DNA of 64,000 nucleotides, from assembly GCA_030142905.1 (NCBI GenBank), contig JASJOG010000043.1, forward strand, positions 1,312,501 through 1,376,500. The letters are read 5' to 3'. Under the pieces are notes generated by a model. That model did not search any database and was not told where the DNA came from. It saw only the letters and a program-made list of their open reading frames with translations. This DNA comes from Heliopora coerulea (lineage: Eukaryota; Cnidaria; Anthozoa; Scleralcyonacea; Helioporidae). The position numbers and the translations under genes are program-made. Below are positions 11,681-23,230 of the stretch, in pieces (position 1 is the first letter of the stretch; the number at the start of each line of letters is the position of its first letter).

Positions 11681-12208
11681 ACCCGGATTTGGAAAGCCCT
11701 GAATGACTTCATGGGTAACAGAACCACTGGTGGATATAAGGTGGATATTTTAGATCACATCTGTGATAGCATCCACATCCACTACAGTGCATCCACATCA
11801 GCAGTCATTTGACTGAATGATAACCAGGATCAATGGACCTGCCCTGTTCATTGTCTAGATCTGGAAGATTGGGTCATTGAACAGGAGCGGACCGAGAATT
11901 TTAAGAAAGGGGGGACGCAAGATTTTTTCACGAATTCATGCCAAAATGTGGTGTTTTAGAGGAAGAATTTTTATGCTACTGTCGTTCGCGGTGTTTTTTA
12001 AATTTGAAAATCTTCTACTCAAACTTTTTTTTCTTTGCTGTTTGTTCCGATTCTGTTTGACAATGATCATCAATCTTTGTCGGTGGTCGACATATTTAAT
12101 GTTTGTGTTTTGTAACCGAGCAAAGTCACATGACAACTAGTCCCAAAAAGGAGGGCGCGCGTCGGATGCGCCGCCGCCTAAATAAGCCCCTGTTGAATCT
12201 TTGAGGTG

Positions 12209-13318
12209 TTATGTTTGCTCCGCGGACTTCAGGCAAGCAGGAATCATCAATGGCACCTTAGGCTTCCCCTTCTTTAGCCTGAGATTTAACCACTGGTCCC
12301 TGTTGAGTATCAAGCGATTATTAAGCAACTCTGGATCTCCATCATAGCTTGAGCTACCCGACAACACGGAACTTCCACTCAGTGTACTAGAGTACGACTC
12401 CAGCTCCGCTTCAACACCATTCTCAGAAATTCTTTTTTGCTTCTTTGGTTGAATCATGAGCAGACGGACTGCTTCATTCAACTGGAGGAAAACATGGAGA
12501 ACTGACAAGTCAGACTGAATGCTTGTGTCGAGTGAAGAGGCTTCGGAGGTCAACCAAAGTTTCACATAATTGAAATCAACTTGTAACTGATGTGCACCAA
12601 TCACACTTTAGGATGAAAATAAAATACGATGAGTGGCAAAACGTAAAAACAATTCAAAAATAAGTTAAAAAGTTAAACATAAATAAGAATTTCAAGTGCT
12701 CAGGGCATCTGTACTGATTTGTTGTCGCTCTGTACTTTTTTTCATATTTGTGATTCTTCCTAGTTTGGGGTAATACATCAAAAGAACCTTGAAGTGCTCA
12801 AATACCTTTTTAATCTTACGGTAAGAGTATCCTCTCGTATCTTTTTTAAGATTAACCCATTAAGGGGCAGGGGCTCACACTAGTATTTTACCCTGGCTAA
12901 TGCCAGACAATTTCACTCATCACAAGGATGAACCTTGGGCGTTAAAGGGTTAACTCTTTCCAGGCGGAAGCTCACCTTGTGACAGGTAAAATCGGCTGGT
13001 GTCGGCCAGAGTAAAATAACACGTGTTACGCCGCCGGGAAAGAGTTAAAGCACAAATTAAGTTGAAATATCATAGAGTAAAATTATGGCTATTATGGCTC
13101 ATCTGTGCCTTCTAACTGCATGTTATTATGTACTGGAGGAATAGATAGAGATGAACAGAATATTTACTGTATTTGCCTATCTGGTGACAGGTGAGACAGT
13201 AGTGTGGTTACAACAGAAGGTAGAGAGAGTAAAGTTACGAAAGAGAAAGAGATAGAGGGTGAGAGGAGGGAGATAGGGGGAGGAGAAAGAGGGAGAGAGT
13301 GGGAAAGGGAAAGAGAGA

Positions 13319-13384
<66 letters not shown>

Positions 13385-16300
13385 TTATAGGTCATCCTAA
13401 AACACATTTCTACAAGTTAAATTAATCTGAGAAAAACTTGCATAACAGAACAATTTAAAAACTCTAACCTAAATTTAATTCCTTCATTCAAAATGTGACC
13501 ACTCCATGTGTCCATCATAATCTCAACAGCTTGTATCAGAATACAGTTCTGTAAATCAAGAGGCAGTTGGGACACTCCTTCAATAACAGGCTGAAGAACT
13601 TGGATAATTGCATGCTCGACGTAAGAGCTGGGTTCACTTGGTGGATTTCCTGTGATACAAAACAAATTGCTTCAATTCTACATTCTTCCTTAGAGTAAGA
13701 TGAATGAAAGATTTTGTGACAATCCAAAACCATAAAACTTAACAGGCAGTAAACTTAATCTTGGCCAGAAGAGGATGTCATTAAACACCATTCAGATTAT
13801 TTGTGGAATACCTGTAAATTAGCTGGCGTGCCATTGTAGACTTTGTCACGATGTCACACCTTATTTAGCTAAGTGTATGACACATTAAATATATTTTATC
13901 TTATCTTATCTTTTATTAGCTGATCATTCCTCAATCAAGCCATTATGTATACTGAAGCATTATTGAAAGTTCATCAAAGTGAATAAAATGTTTAATTAAC
14001 ATACTGAATTTTGTGAATTTTGTAGGATGCAGCAAGGTCATCAAATTATCTTTTCATGTTACTAGAAGGATGAATCTAAAACTAAAGTGCACTTAATGTC
14101 CATGTAAAGTTCTTATGGGGATATAACTGAAATTGTAAAGTACAATAAAATTTGAAATTAGTATAACTTGATATTGTTAATGAGAGGCAAATTTTGTACA
14201 CAATGTTTGAATATCAAAATTAAAAATGTTGAAAGGAAGATAAATGAAATATTTAATTTTGAACACGTCTAGACTTTTTCAGTGTTGTTTCAATACAATC
14301 AGGGTACACCAAAATCTATGTCCAATTGTCTGGGACAAGTAGAAATTTAGTTCAGACAACTAAATCTTTGACATGACCTGCTCTTTTGGACTAGCAGATT
14401 TTGAGTCACTGAACAACTACAGAGATTGGTGAAAATTGACTTCAACTCAAATTAGAATTAAAGTTTATCTGATAATCATAACAGCAAGCTTCTTACTTGA
14501 CAAAATAAATGTAAATGTGACAAGTGGATTACAAAATTTAACTCTAACCCTGACAATCCACCATTGTTCAATGTCAATCAACATCACTGAACCTGGGTGA
14601 ACTGTGATAAAACAATGTACATTGTACTCAACAATGTTGACTGACAGTGGAACTTTTTTCAGTGCTGTTTCAAGATAATCCAACATTGTTCAATGTCAAT
14701 CAACAACCCTGAACCTGGGTGAACCATTATAAAACAAAGTACATTGAACAACAATGTTGAATGACAGTAGATGAAATACTGAAATCACTCAATCATACTT
14801 TAAATTCAATTTGCTAATTCACTATTACCAGAATTTCTGCTGCGTTTCCAAACACGATCTTTTGGCATCATCTCCTTCCAGAACTCACTGGCCATGGCCA
14901 TAAATTTCTGTTTGAAATTTTCCCATGATTCCACTTCAATTACCTGAAATGATTGAATCAATCAGGCAATATACTCTAATAAATCTACTTACATTTTACA
15001 ATACATAGAACAGAAATAAACAAACCTGAGGATATTGTTTGCTATATGTTCACATAGCACAAAAAAACTCCAAAAAACAGCATCTTGAAGACTTAAGATT
15101 TAAGTAAAAACAAGACTTTGATATAAATGGTTTACATTACTATTACAGTTTACATTCACCTTGTTTTTACTTAAATCTTAAGTCTTCAAGACATTGTTTT
15201 CTGGGAGTTTGTTTCTTGCCCTATTTCCTTAAATTGTTGGCTGGTAATGGCTTCATATGTACATAGTTAAAGTCAGTAAGGGGCAGGGTTCATCTCCTTG
15301 ATGAGTAAAATTGTTTGACATTAGCCAAGGTACAATTATATGGTGTGCTCTTGCCCCTCAAATGGTTAAGGAGGTGGCTGTTAATTTTGCTGGAGCCTTG
15401 ATGCCAAGGGTAAATATTTTCTCAATATAGCTGAAGATTCTTAATACGCATGCTCGCAAGCTGTTCTCTCAGAAAAACTTTCTGAGTCCCTGATGGGAAA
15501 CAAACCCATAACCTTCTGATCACCAGTGAAAGAACAGCTTGATTAAGAACATAATTACCAAGCTACCAGAAACACATCATTGATACCTGAAGATGTCCTG
15601 CTTTTTTTTCCATCAGATCCCAGTGATGTTTTACCATAACACCCAGATTAGAAACATTTCCAACTTGACAGTACATGTTCTCCATTAGCTGTAGAGTAGT
15701 GTTGATGGACTTCATCAAGATGCCCAGTTCATATTGTGACAGAAGAAGGAAAGGTGGCAATGTCCAGCTGGCTAAGAAGTGCTTCACTTTTGTGGTGAAC
15801 CAGTAAATACAATAGCTTAAGAAAATTCCAAATCTGTCAAATACATCTTCAATCTGAACTGAAAAAGTGTGTCCAGTGCTGGTGGTAAGGGTGCTTTCAT
15901 CAGATTTGAACTCTTTCCACTGACTTGCTGTAGAAAAGAAGTGTTGAAAGACAGAACATGCTTGGACCATCAAGCTGGTAGTCTTTGTTGAGGGTATGCC
16001 ATCAATAATATTTGTGGACTTGCACTTGTCTGCTTGACCAACAGCTATCATCAAACAATGAACTAAAAATATCAAAGTATTAGGAGTTTACTGAAGGTAA
16101 CACTACCGTAAAATCAAATGAATCAGATACAGAATTTGACTAACACTTACGACCATCTAAACTGGCTAAAACAGAACTGAGATAGAGAGAATGACTGACC
16201 ACTCGAATTGACTGAGCTCCAACTTCTGAGAAAGGACCTATTAATGACAGTAGAAAATTTATTCACTAATGTAATCAAGCTTTGTTCATTTTGACTTGTT

Positions 16301-18696
16301 TGTCCAGATTAGTTGAAATTAACTCATTAATGGGCAAGGGCATGCTTTAGAGTTTATTCTGGCCAATGCCAGACAATTTTATTTGTCAAGGGGATGAGCC
16401 CAGCCCCTTAAGGAGTTAAGAAGGTATTACACTATTATTGTCAAATGTTTTGGGAGGACACTACTTCAAAAATGTCAAGCTGTTGCCTAAAATAACATTT
16501 AAATGATCATGTCAGTCAAGACCTTCCCCACAGATGAATAAAATGATTTGCCATTTGTCAGAATATAATTTCAAAACACTTGTTTGTCAGCAAACTACTG
16601 AGTTAACATGCTCACTATTGCAAAAAATTGTCTGACATTTATCCTCATTGGAAGTGAAAGAGTTAACTCATTAGCACATTCCTGCCTAAGATGGTCTTCC
16701 TCTGTTTTATTTTGATATTATTTGGTAAAACAAAGGTTCATTTTCTATCATTAAGACGAATAATTGAAATTCTAAGATCTTTATGTAATTCTCATGCAGG
16801 TATCCACTATGATACTTGTAAATTACTGCAATGGCTTTTCCTCTCTTTTCATTGAAACAGCAGGTGGACACTTGCTTAGCAATGCCTGAAAAACTTGTTT
16901 GCATTGTTGCCTAGGTGAATCAGTAGTAGGACCATACAGAAGAAACCTCATTACACAATTCAAAAATTTTCCAAAAATATGGGGTTACTGAGTCATTGAA
17001 ACTAGAATAATAAAAGTTATGGACCTACATATGGAACGTAACCCACGATTAAGATAATCATTTGTCATTACTGAAAGAAATCTTGATTAATATGCTACAA
17101 GTTAGGGAACCCAATAAGGATTATTAACACAACAGCAACTGGTGTGTTGGTCTTGCTGATTGAGTTTGAATAATTAAATAGTAATGAATCATGTCTTGTA
17201 CCTGTTGATGCTAAATTCTCCAAATGTTGAGTAATCCCCATCAGAACTGCGGTAGACCAACAACAAACAGCTCCAATGGGCGTTTCAATCTCATAGGGCC
17301 ACCTTAAAGATTGCAAGGAGTCATAAAATTCCCTGGCGAACATCTTCCACACATCATCTCTATAAACTGAGCATATCTGAAGTTTTAATTTCGTTTCCCT
17401 TGACTCCATGAACAGGGTTCTCCGATCATGGTTGATGTTTTCGCTGCTAGGCAAACTTTCATTCTGATCAAAGTATTCTGTCGCATCAGTGATAGCTTTT
17501 ATTGAACTATCACTTCGCTGACATATAAAACACCTGCTTTGCACTGACCTACAATGACAGGCAGTTAACTGCAGGTGTCTTCGACAAACTTCAGTGGTTC
17601 TCCTCCTAATTTCATTCTCGTGGTGAAGGAAGGCACAAACAGAAGCAGTGCTTAACAACTGGTTAATAAATTCTTCTTCTTTTTCGCCATATTTCTTGAT
17701 AACGGACTGTAATTTAGCATAGCGGACACTCTCCGTACACTGTTGTAAATCTGAAGTTGAAAAATGACCTTCAAAACTCCATGAAAAACGGGTCGTTGAA
17801 AGAAAATCTTGCAATTCGATTGCTTTAGCTTCGTAAGTAAAATACTCGTGTGTTAATTTGGCAAGCAACTTGGCCCGTTCAACAGAAACGGTCGCTAAAA
17901 TTTCAACAATGTTGAGAGAATACGGTGGGTCTTTTGAGAAAGACCGGAGGCAGCTGTCCTCCTCTCGAGTCCTGTAGTCAGTGCACAAATGGTCAGACTG
18001 CTGTAAGTCTGAAGAAAGCATATGATTGAACTCCTCGATACCTTGTAGAAAGTTCTGAAGGTCTGCGGTGCTTGATAACTGCTTAAAGCTGGCATTAGCC
18101 ATAATTCGCAGACCAGCTGAAGCAATTTTACCCAGCCAAAACAAAACTTGACTTCGCAAAGACATGAAACCTTGCTTGAACTTTTGAATCCGTTGATGCA
18201 TTGCCAAAAATTGGCCAAAGCATTTTGCCTGCCGTTTTGTCTTACACACGAGATGCTGCCAGTGGTTGAGATGGATCTTAGCTTCTTTGCACAGCTTGTA
18301 GTAATGCTCCAATGCTAATCGTCTATTTTTGGACAACTCTTGACGATGGATGTCATTTAGTCGAGAGATTTCGTGTTCAGCGAATGTCTCTAGCTTTTTC
18401 GCAAAGTTCATGGCAGCTGTAAAGCGTTTTAGGCACTCCTGGGTTATTTTAAGTTCCGTAGAAACCCCCAAACGTTTTTGTAGTCTTTCAAGACGACTGC
18501 AATACAATGAGCCATTAGTGACATGGGCAAATCGTGTTTCACTTTTGGCAGCAAGTAAGTGTGGCTTGCCTGCAGGATATAAGCCTTGGAAGATCTTCAC
18601 CGATGGTACAGATGGAGAACTAATTTCACCGTTATCCAGAAAGGAACCTTCACTGTTATGCGGTTGTTCATCACCTTCCTTACTCGAGTCCGCCAT
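12209..18696 (-). CDS. CCDC142: CCDC142-like coiled-coil protein, six exons
   Basis: Exons with GT/AG borders, all in phase: 18696-17202, 16237-16151, 16062-15587, 14943-14829, 13649-13469 and 12605-12209, giving 2751 nt and 916 aa. The start is ATG (MADSSKEGDE). The large first exon is helical and leucine-rich with basic clusters, plus a cysteine group CHCRSVQSRCFIC near residues 385-397. The C-terminal exons carry the segments that led to the call: WENFKQKFMAMASEFWKEMM, a helix ending MMDTWSGHILNEGIKF, then HQLQVDFNYVKLWL, and a last block DQWLNLRLKKGKPKVPLM. I recall this order from the C-terminal domain of vertebrate CCDC142; that is memory, not a search. It is longer than the human protein (about 750 aa). 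Molecular function is poorly known. A minus-strand ATTAAA near 12097-12092 could be the poly(A) signal. Confidence 0.65.
12853..12952 (+). mobile_element. TTAACCC-ended MITE, copy b (in CCDC142 intron 5)
   Basis: Ends TTAACCCATTAAGGGGC and GCGTTAAAGGGTTAA; interior CTGGCTAATGCCAGACAATTT. It shares its right TTAA with the next copy. Confidence 0.65.
12951..13047 (-). mobile_element. TTAA-ended MITE, copy c, back-to-back with copy b
   Basis: Ends TTAACTCTTTCC-GGCGG and CCGCC-GGAAAGAGTTAA. The interior (GTCGGCCAGAGTAAAATAACA) is the inverse of the family interior, so it lies in opposite orientation to copy b. Confidence 0.6.
13213..13382. repeat. (GA)n polypurine microsatellite in CCDC142 intron 5
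   Basis: Mostly pure GA on the plus strand, so CT-rich on the transcribed sense strand of CCDC142. Arg/Glu and Leu/Ser ORFs here are artefacts. Confidence 0.95.
14556..14775. repeat. Two-copy tandem repeat, period ~122 bp
   Basis: ATTGTTCAATGTCAATCAAC begins at 14563 and again at 14685; both copies continue with CTGAACCTGGGTGAAC and an ACAATGTTGA(C/A)TGACAG end. A weaker third match (CTTTTTCAGTGTTGTTTCAA) lies near 14274. It sits in CCDC142 intron 4. Confidence 0.75.
15065..15214. mobile_element. Foldback element in CCDC142 intron 3
   Basis: Left arm: CTTGAAGACTTAAGATTTAA then AAAAACAAG. Right arm: CTTGTTTTTACTTAAATC then TTAAGTCTTCAAGA. Arms are about 50 bp with a ~45-nt spacer. Neither arm contains a hammerhead-like core, unlike several other foldbacks in the window. 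Confidence 0.7.
15265..15370 (-). mobile_element. TTAA-type MITE, copy d (CCDC142 intron 3)
   Basis: Ends AGTAAGGGGCAGGG and TGCCCCTCAAATGGTTAA; interior GTAAAATTGTTTGACATTAGCC is the inverse of the family interior. Confidence 0.55.
16319..16420 (+). mobile_element. TTAA-type MITE, copy e (CCDC142 intron 1)
   Basis: Ends TTAACTCATTAATGGGCAAG and GCCCCTTAAGGAGTTAA; interior CTGGCCAATGCCAGACAATT. A partial relative at 16600-16669 keeps AAATTGTCTGACATTTATCC and GAAAGAGTTAAC. Confidence 0.65.
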
Positions 18697-20024
18697 TCAT
18701 CGAGACTGACCATTCAAAATAACGCACAAAATAACTTCTCATGGATATCCCTGGTATTTGAGAGCTTTAAGCATCTCCTCTTATAAAGTTCCACTGAAAG
18801 AAAGTTCCATCACAGGTATTTTCCACCCCAAAACCAATATTTCAAACACCATCAATGACATTCGTCTAAGAATGATTGTTCAAGACGAATTAAAAACTAT
18901 TCAAAATAATGCAATCGGAAGTCATCGGATTGTGTCGCCCCCCTTCGGGCCGACTGTTTATGTCAGTACTTTACGACCCCCCCGTTCAGACAACCTGATC
19001 AGGTAACACCCCTTGCTGTCACGGTTTTCATAACAGTGATATCTATCTGATCATATTTTTACAATAGATTATTTCTTTACTTTAAGTTTATTTTAAAAAG
19101 AATAAAGTGCAGATTTTTGTTAAAAGGACCCCTTTTAACCAGAAAGATCTTGTTATGAAAAGCTGACAATATTTTGTACAACAGCATAACAATTTTAATT
19201 TTATTATAACAACTCATTTGGGATAAGTATGACAGTCCTTCTTCAGGAATTTGGCAACTGTTGAAAAACTAACTTTATGTTGGCTTATAAGTATAAATAT
19301 ATAAACAAATATGGCAACTTTTCAAAATGTCCAATGTTGATGATAGAGGCCCATCGTGCCAAATAAAATTGTCTGTTGTGAACCAGAATAAAATTCTGAA
19401 GTGCACCCTTACCCCTCCATGGGTTAAATAACTAATCTTCAGACTAAGATATATACTTTCTTTAGATTAATTATTTTCTATCTTAATTACTATTTTTAAT
19501 AATTTTCAATTTTTGAAGTAAATTTCAGACTAATGAAGTCATCTTCAAATTAAGTCAGAAGACAAACCAATTAAAGTTGAAAATTTACTATAAAAATTGT
19601 GTTTATGGATTACTTTGATTGTCAAAACTACACTGAGAATTGTACTCCTTCTGTTTTAGCTGAAAAAAAAAATCATTTGGTAGTGAATTCTAAAGTTATA
19701 CAATACTGAAACAACATTGGTGATTGTTAAGTTTGCAATAAGTCTTCGATGAGTTTTATAAAACAATGGAACGTTCTATGTAATGGACAAAAGTCATCTA
19801 GCTTTCATATCTCATAAGGAAATGTTGCAAAAAAAAAAATATACAAATAAATTGTTGACACAATAAATTAATACAATACATTACATTCAGGCCAATCATA
19901 AGTATACATATAATTGTCCAAGATGTAAATCCTATTAAAAGAATTCATTTTTATGTAGATTGTTAACTGATATTTTATTCCCTTGGTATATGATTTGTTT
20001 CATTTTTTATCCAATATTAGTTTC
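18697..20024. other. CCDC142 upstream region and ROMO1 3' flank
   Basis: AT-rich spacer with no exon that I can support. It should contain the CCDC142 promoter; no clear TATA box stands out. A minus-strand AATAAA at 19979-19974, 46 nt past the ROMO1 stop, is the likely ROMO1 poly(A) signal. A reverse copy of the TTAA-type MITE interior lies at about 19340-19428. Confidence 0.5.
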
Positions 20025-21002
20025 TTAACATCGGATTGCTGTTCCCACTGACATAAACACACCGAAGGTCCCTCCACCTTGAAGCATACTTTTACCAACC
20101 AACCCAATGAGTTCTCGGCCACGAAGTCCAGCTCTAAAGTGAAACAGCATCAACCATATTTATTAGCCCCAATAACCCAAGATTACCAAGAAGTTAAGGA
20201 AATACACTTTTTTCCATCCAGTGGTTTAACCAGGGATAATCAGATGACTAGTAACATGGTCTGATCATTTAAATGCAAGCACTGAAAGTTACAAAGCATG
20301 TGCAAGGCACAACCTGTAAGCTTTTTAGGACTGTCGATTCACTCCAAATAAAGGAGTAGACTGGTGTGAAAAAGCTACACACCTGTACGTAAGTCCTGTT
20401 TCCTTTCATTGATAACCATTTTCATTTTCAATAGTTGAATTAAATAGCAGATCTGCCTCTTATAGTTACTACTGTTCTTGTTCTTGCCATTGTACTGGGT
20501 GGGTGTTATAGATGCTGCTGTTGTTGTAGTTGTTGCTGTTGCTGCTATTTTTGTTGTCATGGTTGTTGTTACTGTTGTTGTTGTTGTTGTAGTTGTTGCA
20601 GTTGTCGTTGTTGTTGTTGTTCTACTTGTTTCTCCTGCTGCTATTGCATTTGTCGTGGTCGTTGCTGTTGTTGCTGCTGCAGATGTTGTTGTAGTTGTTA
20701 CTGCTGCTGCTGCTACTGTTGTTGTCATGGTTGTTGGCTTGTTGTTGTAATTGTTGTTGTAGTTGTTGCTGTTATTGTCATTCATTATAACCTAGCCCAG
20801 ATTCCCATATGAACTGTTCTAACGCTTTTTGTTGTATCCGATTAGAAATTCGATCAACCAACCACGTGAATTCGTTTAATAAGACTGACCTCAATGCTGC
20901 GTAAGTCCCAAATAAGCCAGCTGCACTCATACCCACAGCAAAGCCAACCATAAATCCCATTTTTACACGGTCAAAACAACTCACTTGATGACCTTTTTGC
21001 AT
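20025..21002 (-). CDS. ROMO1: ROMO1 (reactive oxygen species modulator 1 / Mgr2 family)
   Basis: Two exons, 21002-20890 and 20133-20025, join in phase (AG|A) into 73 aa. The start is ATG giving [20 protein letters not shown]. Exon 1 holds the invariant [10 protein letters not shown] block and the first glycine-rich membrane helix ([18 protein letters not shown]). Exon 2 holds [34 protein letters not shown] and the stop. Length and end match the 79-aa human protein, with a shorter N terminus. Members are small inner-mitochondrial-membrane proteins: yeast Mgr2 acts at the TIM23 translocase, and vertebrate ROMO1 affects reactive oxygen production and cristae. A single-exon reading that runs on past ALR is intron read-through. 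Confidence 0.93.
20508..20782. repeat. Imperfect CAA/CAG-type trinucleotide repeat in ROMO1 intron
   Basis: About 275 bp of TTG/CTG/GTT triplets on the plus strand (CAA/CAG/AAC on the ROMO1 sense strand), ending roughly 110 nt from the exon 1 donor. Long Val- or Thr-rich ORFs on both strands are artefacts. Confidence 0.9.
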
Positions 21003-21144
21003 TTCCAATAAATTAAAACAATGAAATAACTGCCACGGAAAGATACCGTAAGGGAAGACTTGGTGTAAGCTGAAGATCTACGAGTACGAGATCTCGAAAA
21101 TATACTAGAGGGCTGGGCACTAATTCGTCCGTTATACTTGCGTA

Positions 21145-21350
21145 AATAAGGCCTTGGCCGCGGCTAGAAGATATACCTGAGAAGGAGGATTAGGATTAGG
21201 ATCAGAGTTAGGATTAGGGTTAGGGCTAGGGCTAGAACTAACCCTAATCCTAATCCAATACCGAACCCTAATCCTAACCTATCCTAACCTATCCTAATCC
21301 TCCTCACGTATACCTTCTAGCCACGACCCCAAGCTAAGGCCTTCAAGAGC
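21145..21350. repeat. Inverted repeat built around telomere-like TTAGGG/CCCTAA runs
   Basis: Outer arms match inverted: GGCTAGAAGATATACCTGAG then AAGGAGGATTAGG on the left, and CCTAATCCTCCTCACG then TATACCTTCTAGCC on the right. Between them are TTAGGATTAGGGTTAGGGC-type repeats followed head-to-head by ACCCTAATCCTAATCC-type repeats. It is a mobile or rearranged foldback, not a chromosome end. Confidence 0.75.
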
Positions 21351-21461
21351 ATTCCATGTCCCATACTTAAACAGTCATTTTAATTTTCCATCATCTGGAA
21401 TTCTATTCTCTCTGGTATTCGCAAGTAATATAAACTCAGCTCTCATTCATACCTGTTACAC

Positions 21462-21490
21462 TATGATGACGTTGCGAAGCACGCCGAAAC
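21462..21490 (+). ncRNA. Hammerhead-like core, decayed
   Basis: Reads (A)TGATGA - CGTTGCGAAGCACGC - CGAAAC. The first C of the CUGANGA box is A, and the predicted stem II is only about 3 bp, so activity is unlikely. Included because the same layout recurs elsewhere in the window. Confidence 0.3.
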
Positions 21491-21784
21491 ATTAGTACTA
21501 AATGTTTTAAATCTTCTGTGGTGATTGTTTTCGGAATTGTTTGCTTAGCCTACACTCGAGTTAATCTCCATTCACAAGACTTCATTGGATCCAATCGTAA
21601 ATGTACTGTCTCTATTTGATAATTCATCCATTACTTGTTCATCCATTTTCATTCACTCATTCATTCATTCGTTCGTTCATTCATTTCATTATTTATATCT
21701 TAGCTTGTTTGTCTACATATTTCGTCATTCATCCGTTCATTGATTTCATTGTTTATCCGTTAGCTTATCTTTCTACATATACAT

Positions 21785-21940
21785 ATTATATTATTATTAT
21801 TATATATATATATATATATATATAAATAATATAATATATATAATATATATTATATATATATAATGATAATAAATAATAAATAATAAATATATAATAAATA
21901 ATAAATAAGTAATAAATATAATAATAGTTATATATATATA

Positions 21941-21980
<40 letters not shown>
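21785..21980. repeat. AT microsatellite
   Basis: TATA, AATAAT and ATATAT words only, preceded by a TCATTCATTC-rich tract (21640-21750). Confidence 0.95.
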
Positions 21981-21983
<3 letters not shown>

Positions 21984-22365
21984 TATTTACTGATCTTTCT
22001 ATTGACTATGTTTATCCGCTAATTCACTTATTTAGTCATTTCTTCCTCAACAAGTTACCTTCAAACAGCGTTGGAGCAGTTCATGTCATTTATTCAATGT
22101 GTTTTCATACACCGCTATTTCAACTAGTGGTTCTATTAAATTCTTTCCACTAAGTTCCGATCACTTAGTATTGTACTCTGGCTAACGCCAGACGATTCAT
22201 TACCCATCAACTAGAAAACTACCATCAGTACAGTTAAGCGACGAAAGGATGTTTTCAAAACACTATCTGACTTTGAACGCATTCTATAGCGAATGAATGG
22301 AAGAATGCAAGACCTGAAATCGATTTATTTCCCAGAATTTCATGCTTGAAATTAGCTACCAACGG

Positions 22366-22545
22366 CATAAAAATCAAAGTCCAATAAAAAATGCGGAACA
22401 TAGGCATCGTAGAATATCACACATTCATTTTTTGATGATGTTGCGAGAAGCAACGAAACGTCAGAACTGTATTTAAATTTTATTTTAAGACGCCTATGTT
22501 CCGCATATTTTGCTGGGCTTTGATTTTTATCCCATGATTACGTTT
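22366..22545. mobile_element. MITE with hammerhead-like core
   Basis: Terminal inverted repeats of about 40 bp, ending in ATGCGGAACATAGGC on the left and GCCTATGTTCCGCAT on the right with AAAAATCAAAG and its inverse outside them. Inside, 22432-22459 reads TTGATGA - TGTTGC GAGAA GCAAC - GAAAC: a 5-bp stem II and the GAAA box, with the first C of CUGANGA changed to T. Confidence 0.65.
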
Positions 22546-23135
22546 TCCACCTGGTTCGTCCAACGGCATACGAAAACACCAGTTGACTTTAAAGATTGTG
22601 AAATAACTTGAAATGACGTTCGGGAAATTAAGACTGACGGTAGACACAATACACAAGGAATCCAGCTGTTCACGTTCGTTAGATTCTGATATCCAAAGAT
22701 ACCTGATCTAGACGCTTCCAGAAACAGATTATTTACAATCGACTTGACTGCAGTGGAACAGATTGTTGGCTAAAACCGATTACTCCGTATGGATAACATT
22801 ATTTCTTTGCTTGTAACAGTATTGAAGTGAAGGACTGTCTTGTTATTCAATATATAATAGGATGTTTTACCCTATTCAAGTTTTTCCCTAAATTTTGGTC
22901 TGCATCTCTAAAAGTAAAATAGTAGAATAGGTCAAATTTCGTTTGTCTAAATGAAGCTTAGGCCGTCTATATATCAAGCGTGTTACGGAAAAGCTTGCAA
23001 ATTCGTCATAGATATTCAACTTGTTCGCCACGCGAGTCTACTGAGCTAGTTTCTGGCAAAGACGTTCTTCAAATATACAACTTGTTTGTGTAAAATTGTG
23101 AAAAAAAAAAAAGAAAAAAAAAGAGAGATAGAGAG

Positions 23136-23174
<39 letters not shown>

Positions 23175-23175
23175 A

Positions 23176-23230
<55 letters not shown>

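Noticed and set aside
20375..20785. Thr/Asn-rich 136-codon ORF
   Set aside because: It is a translation of the trinucleotide repeat in the ROMO1 intron.
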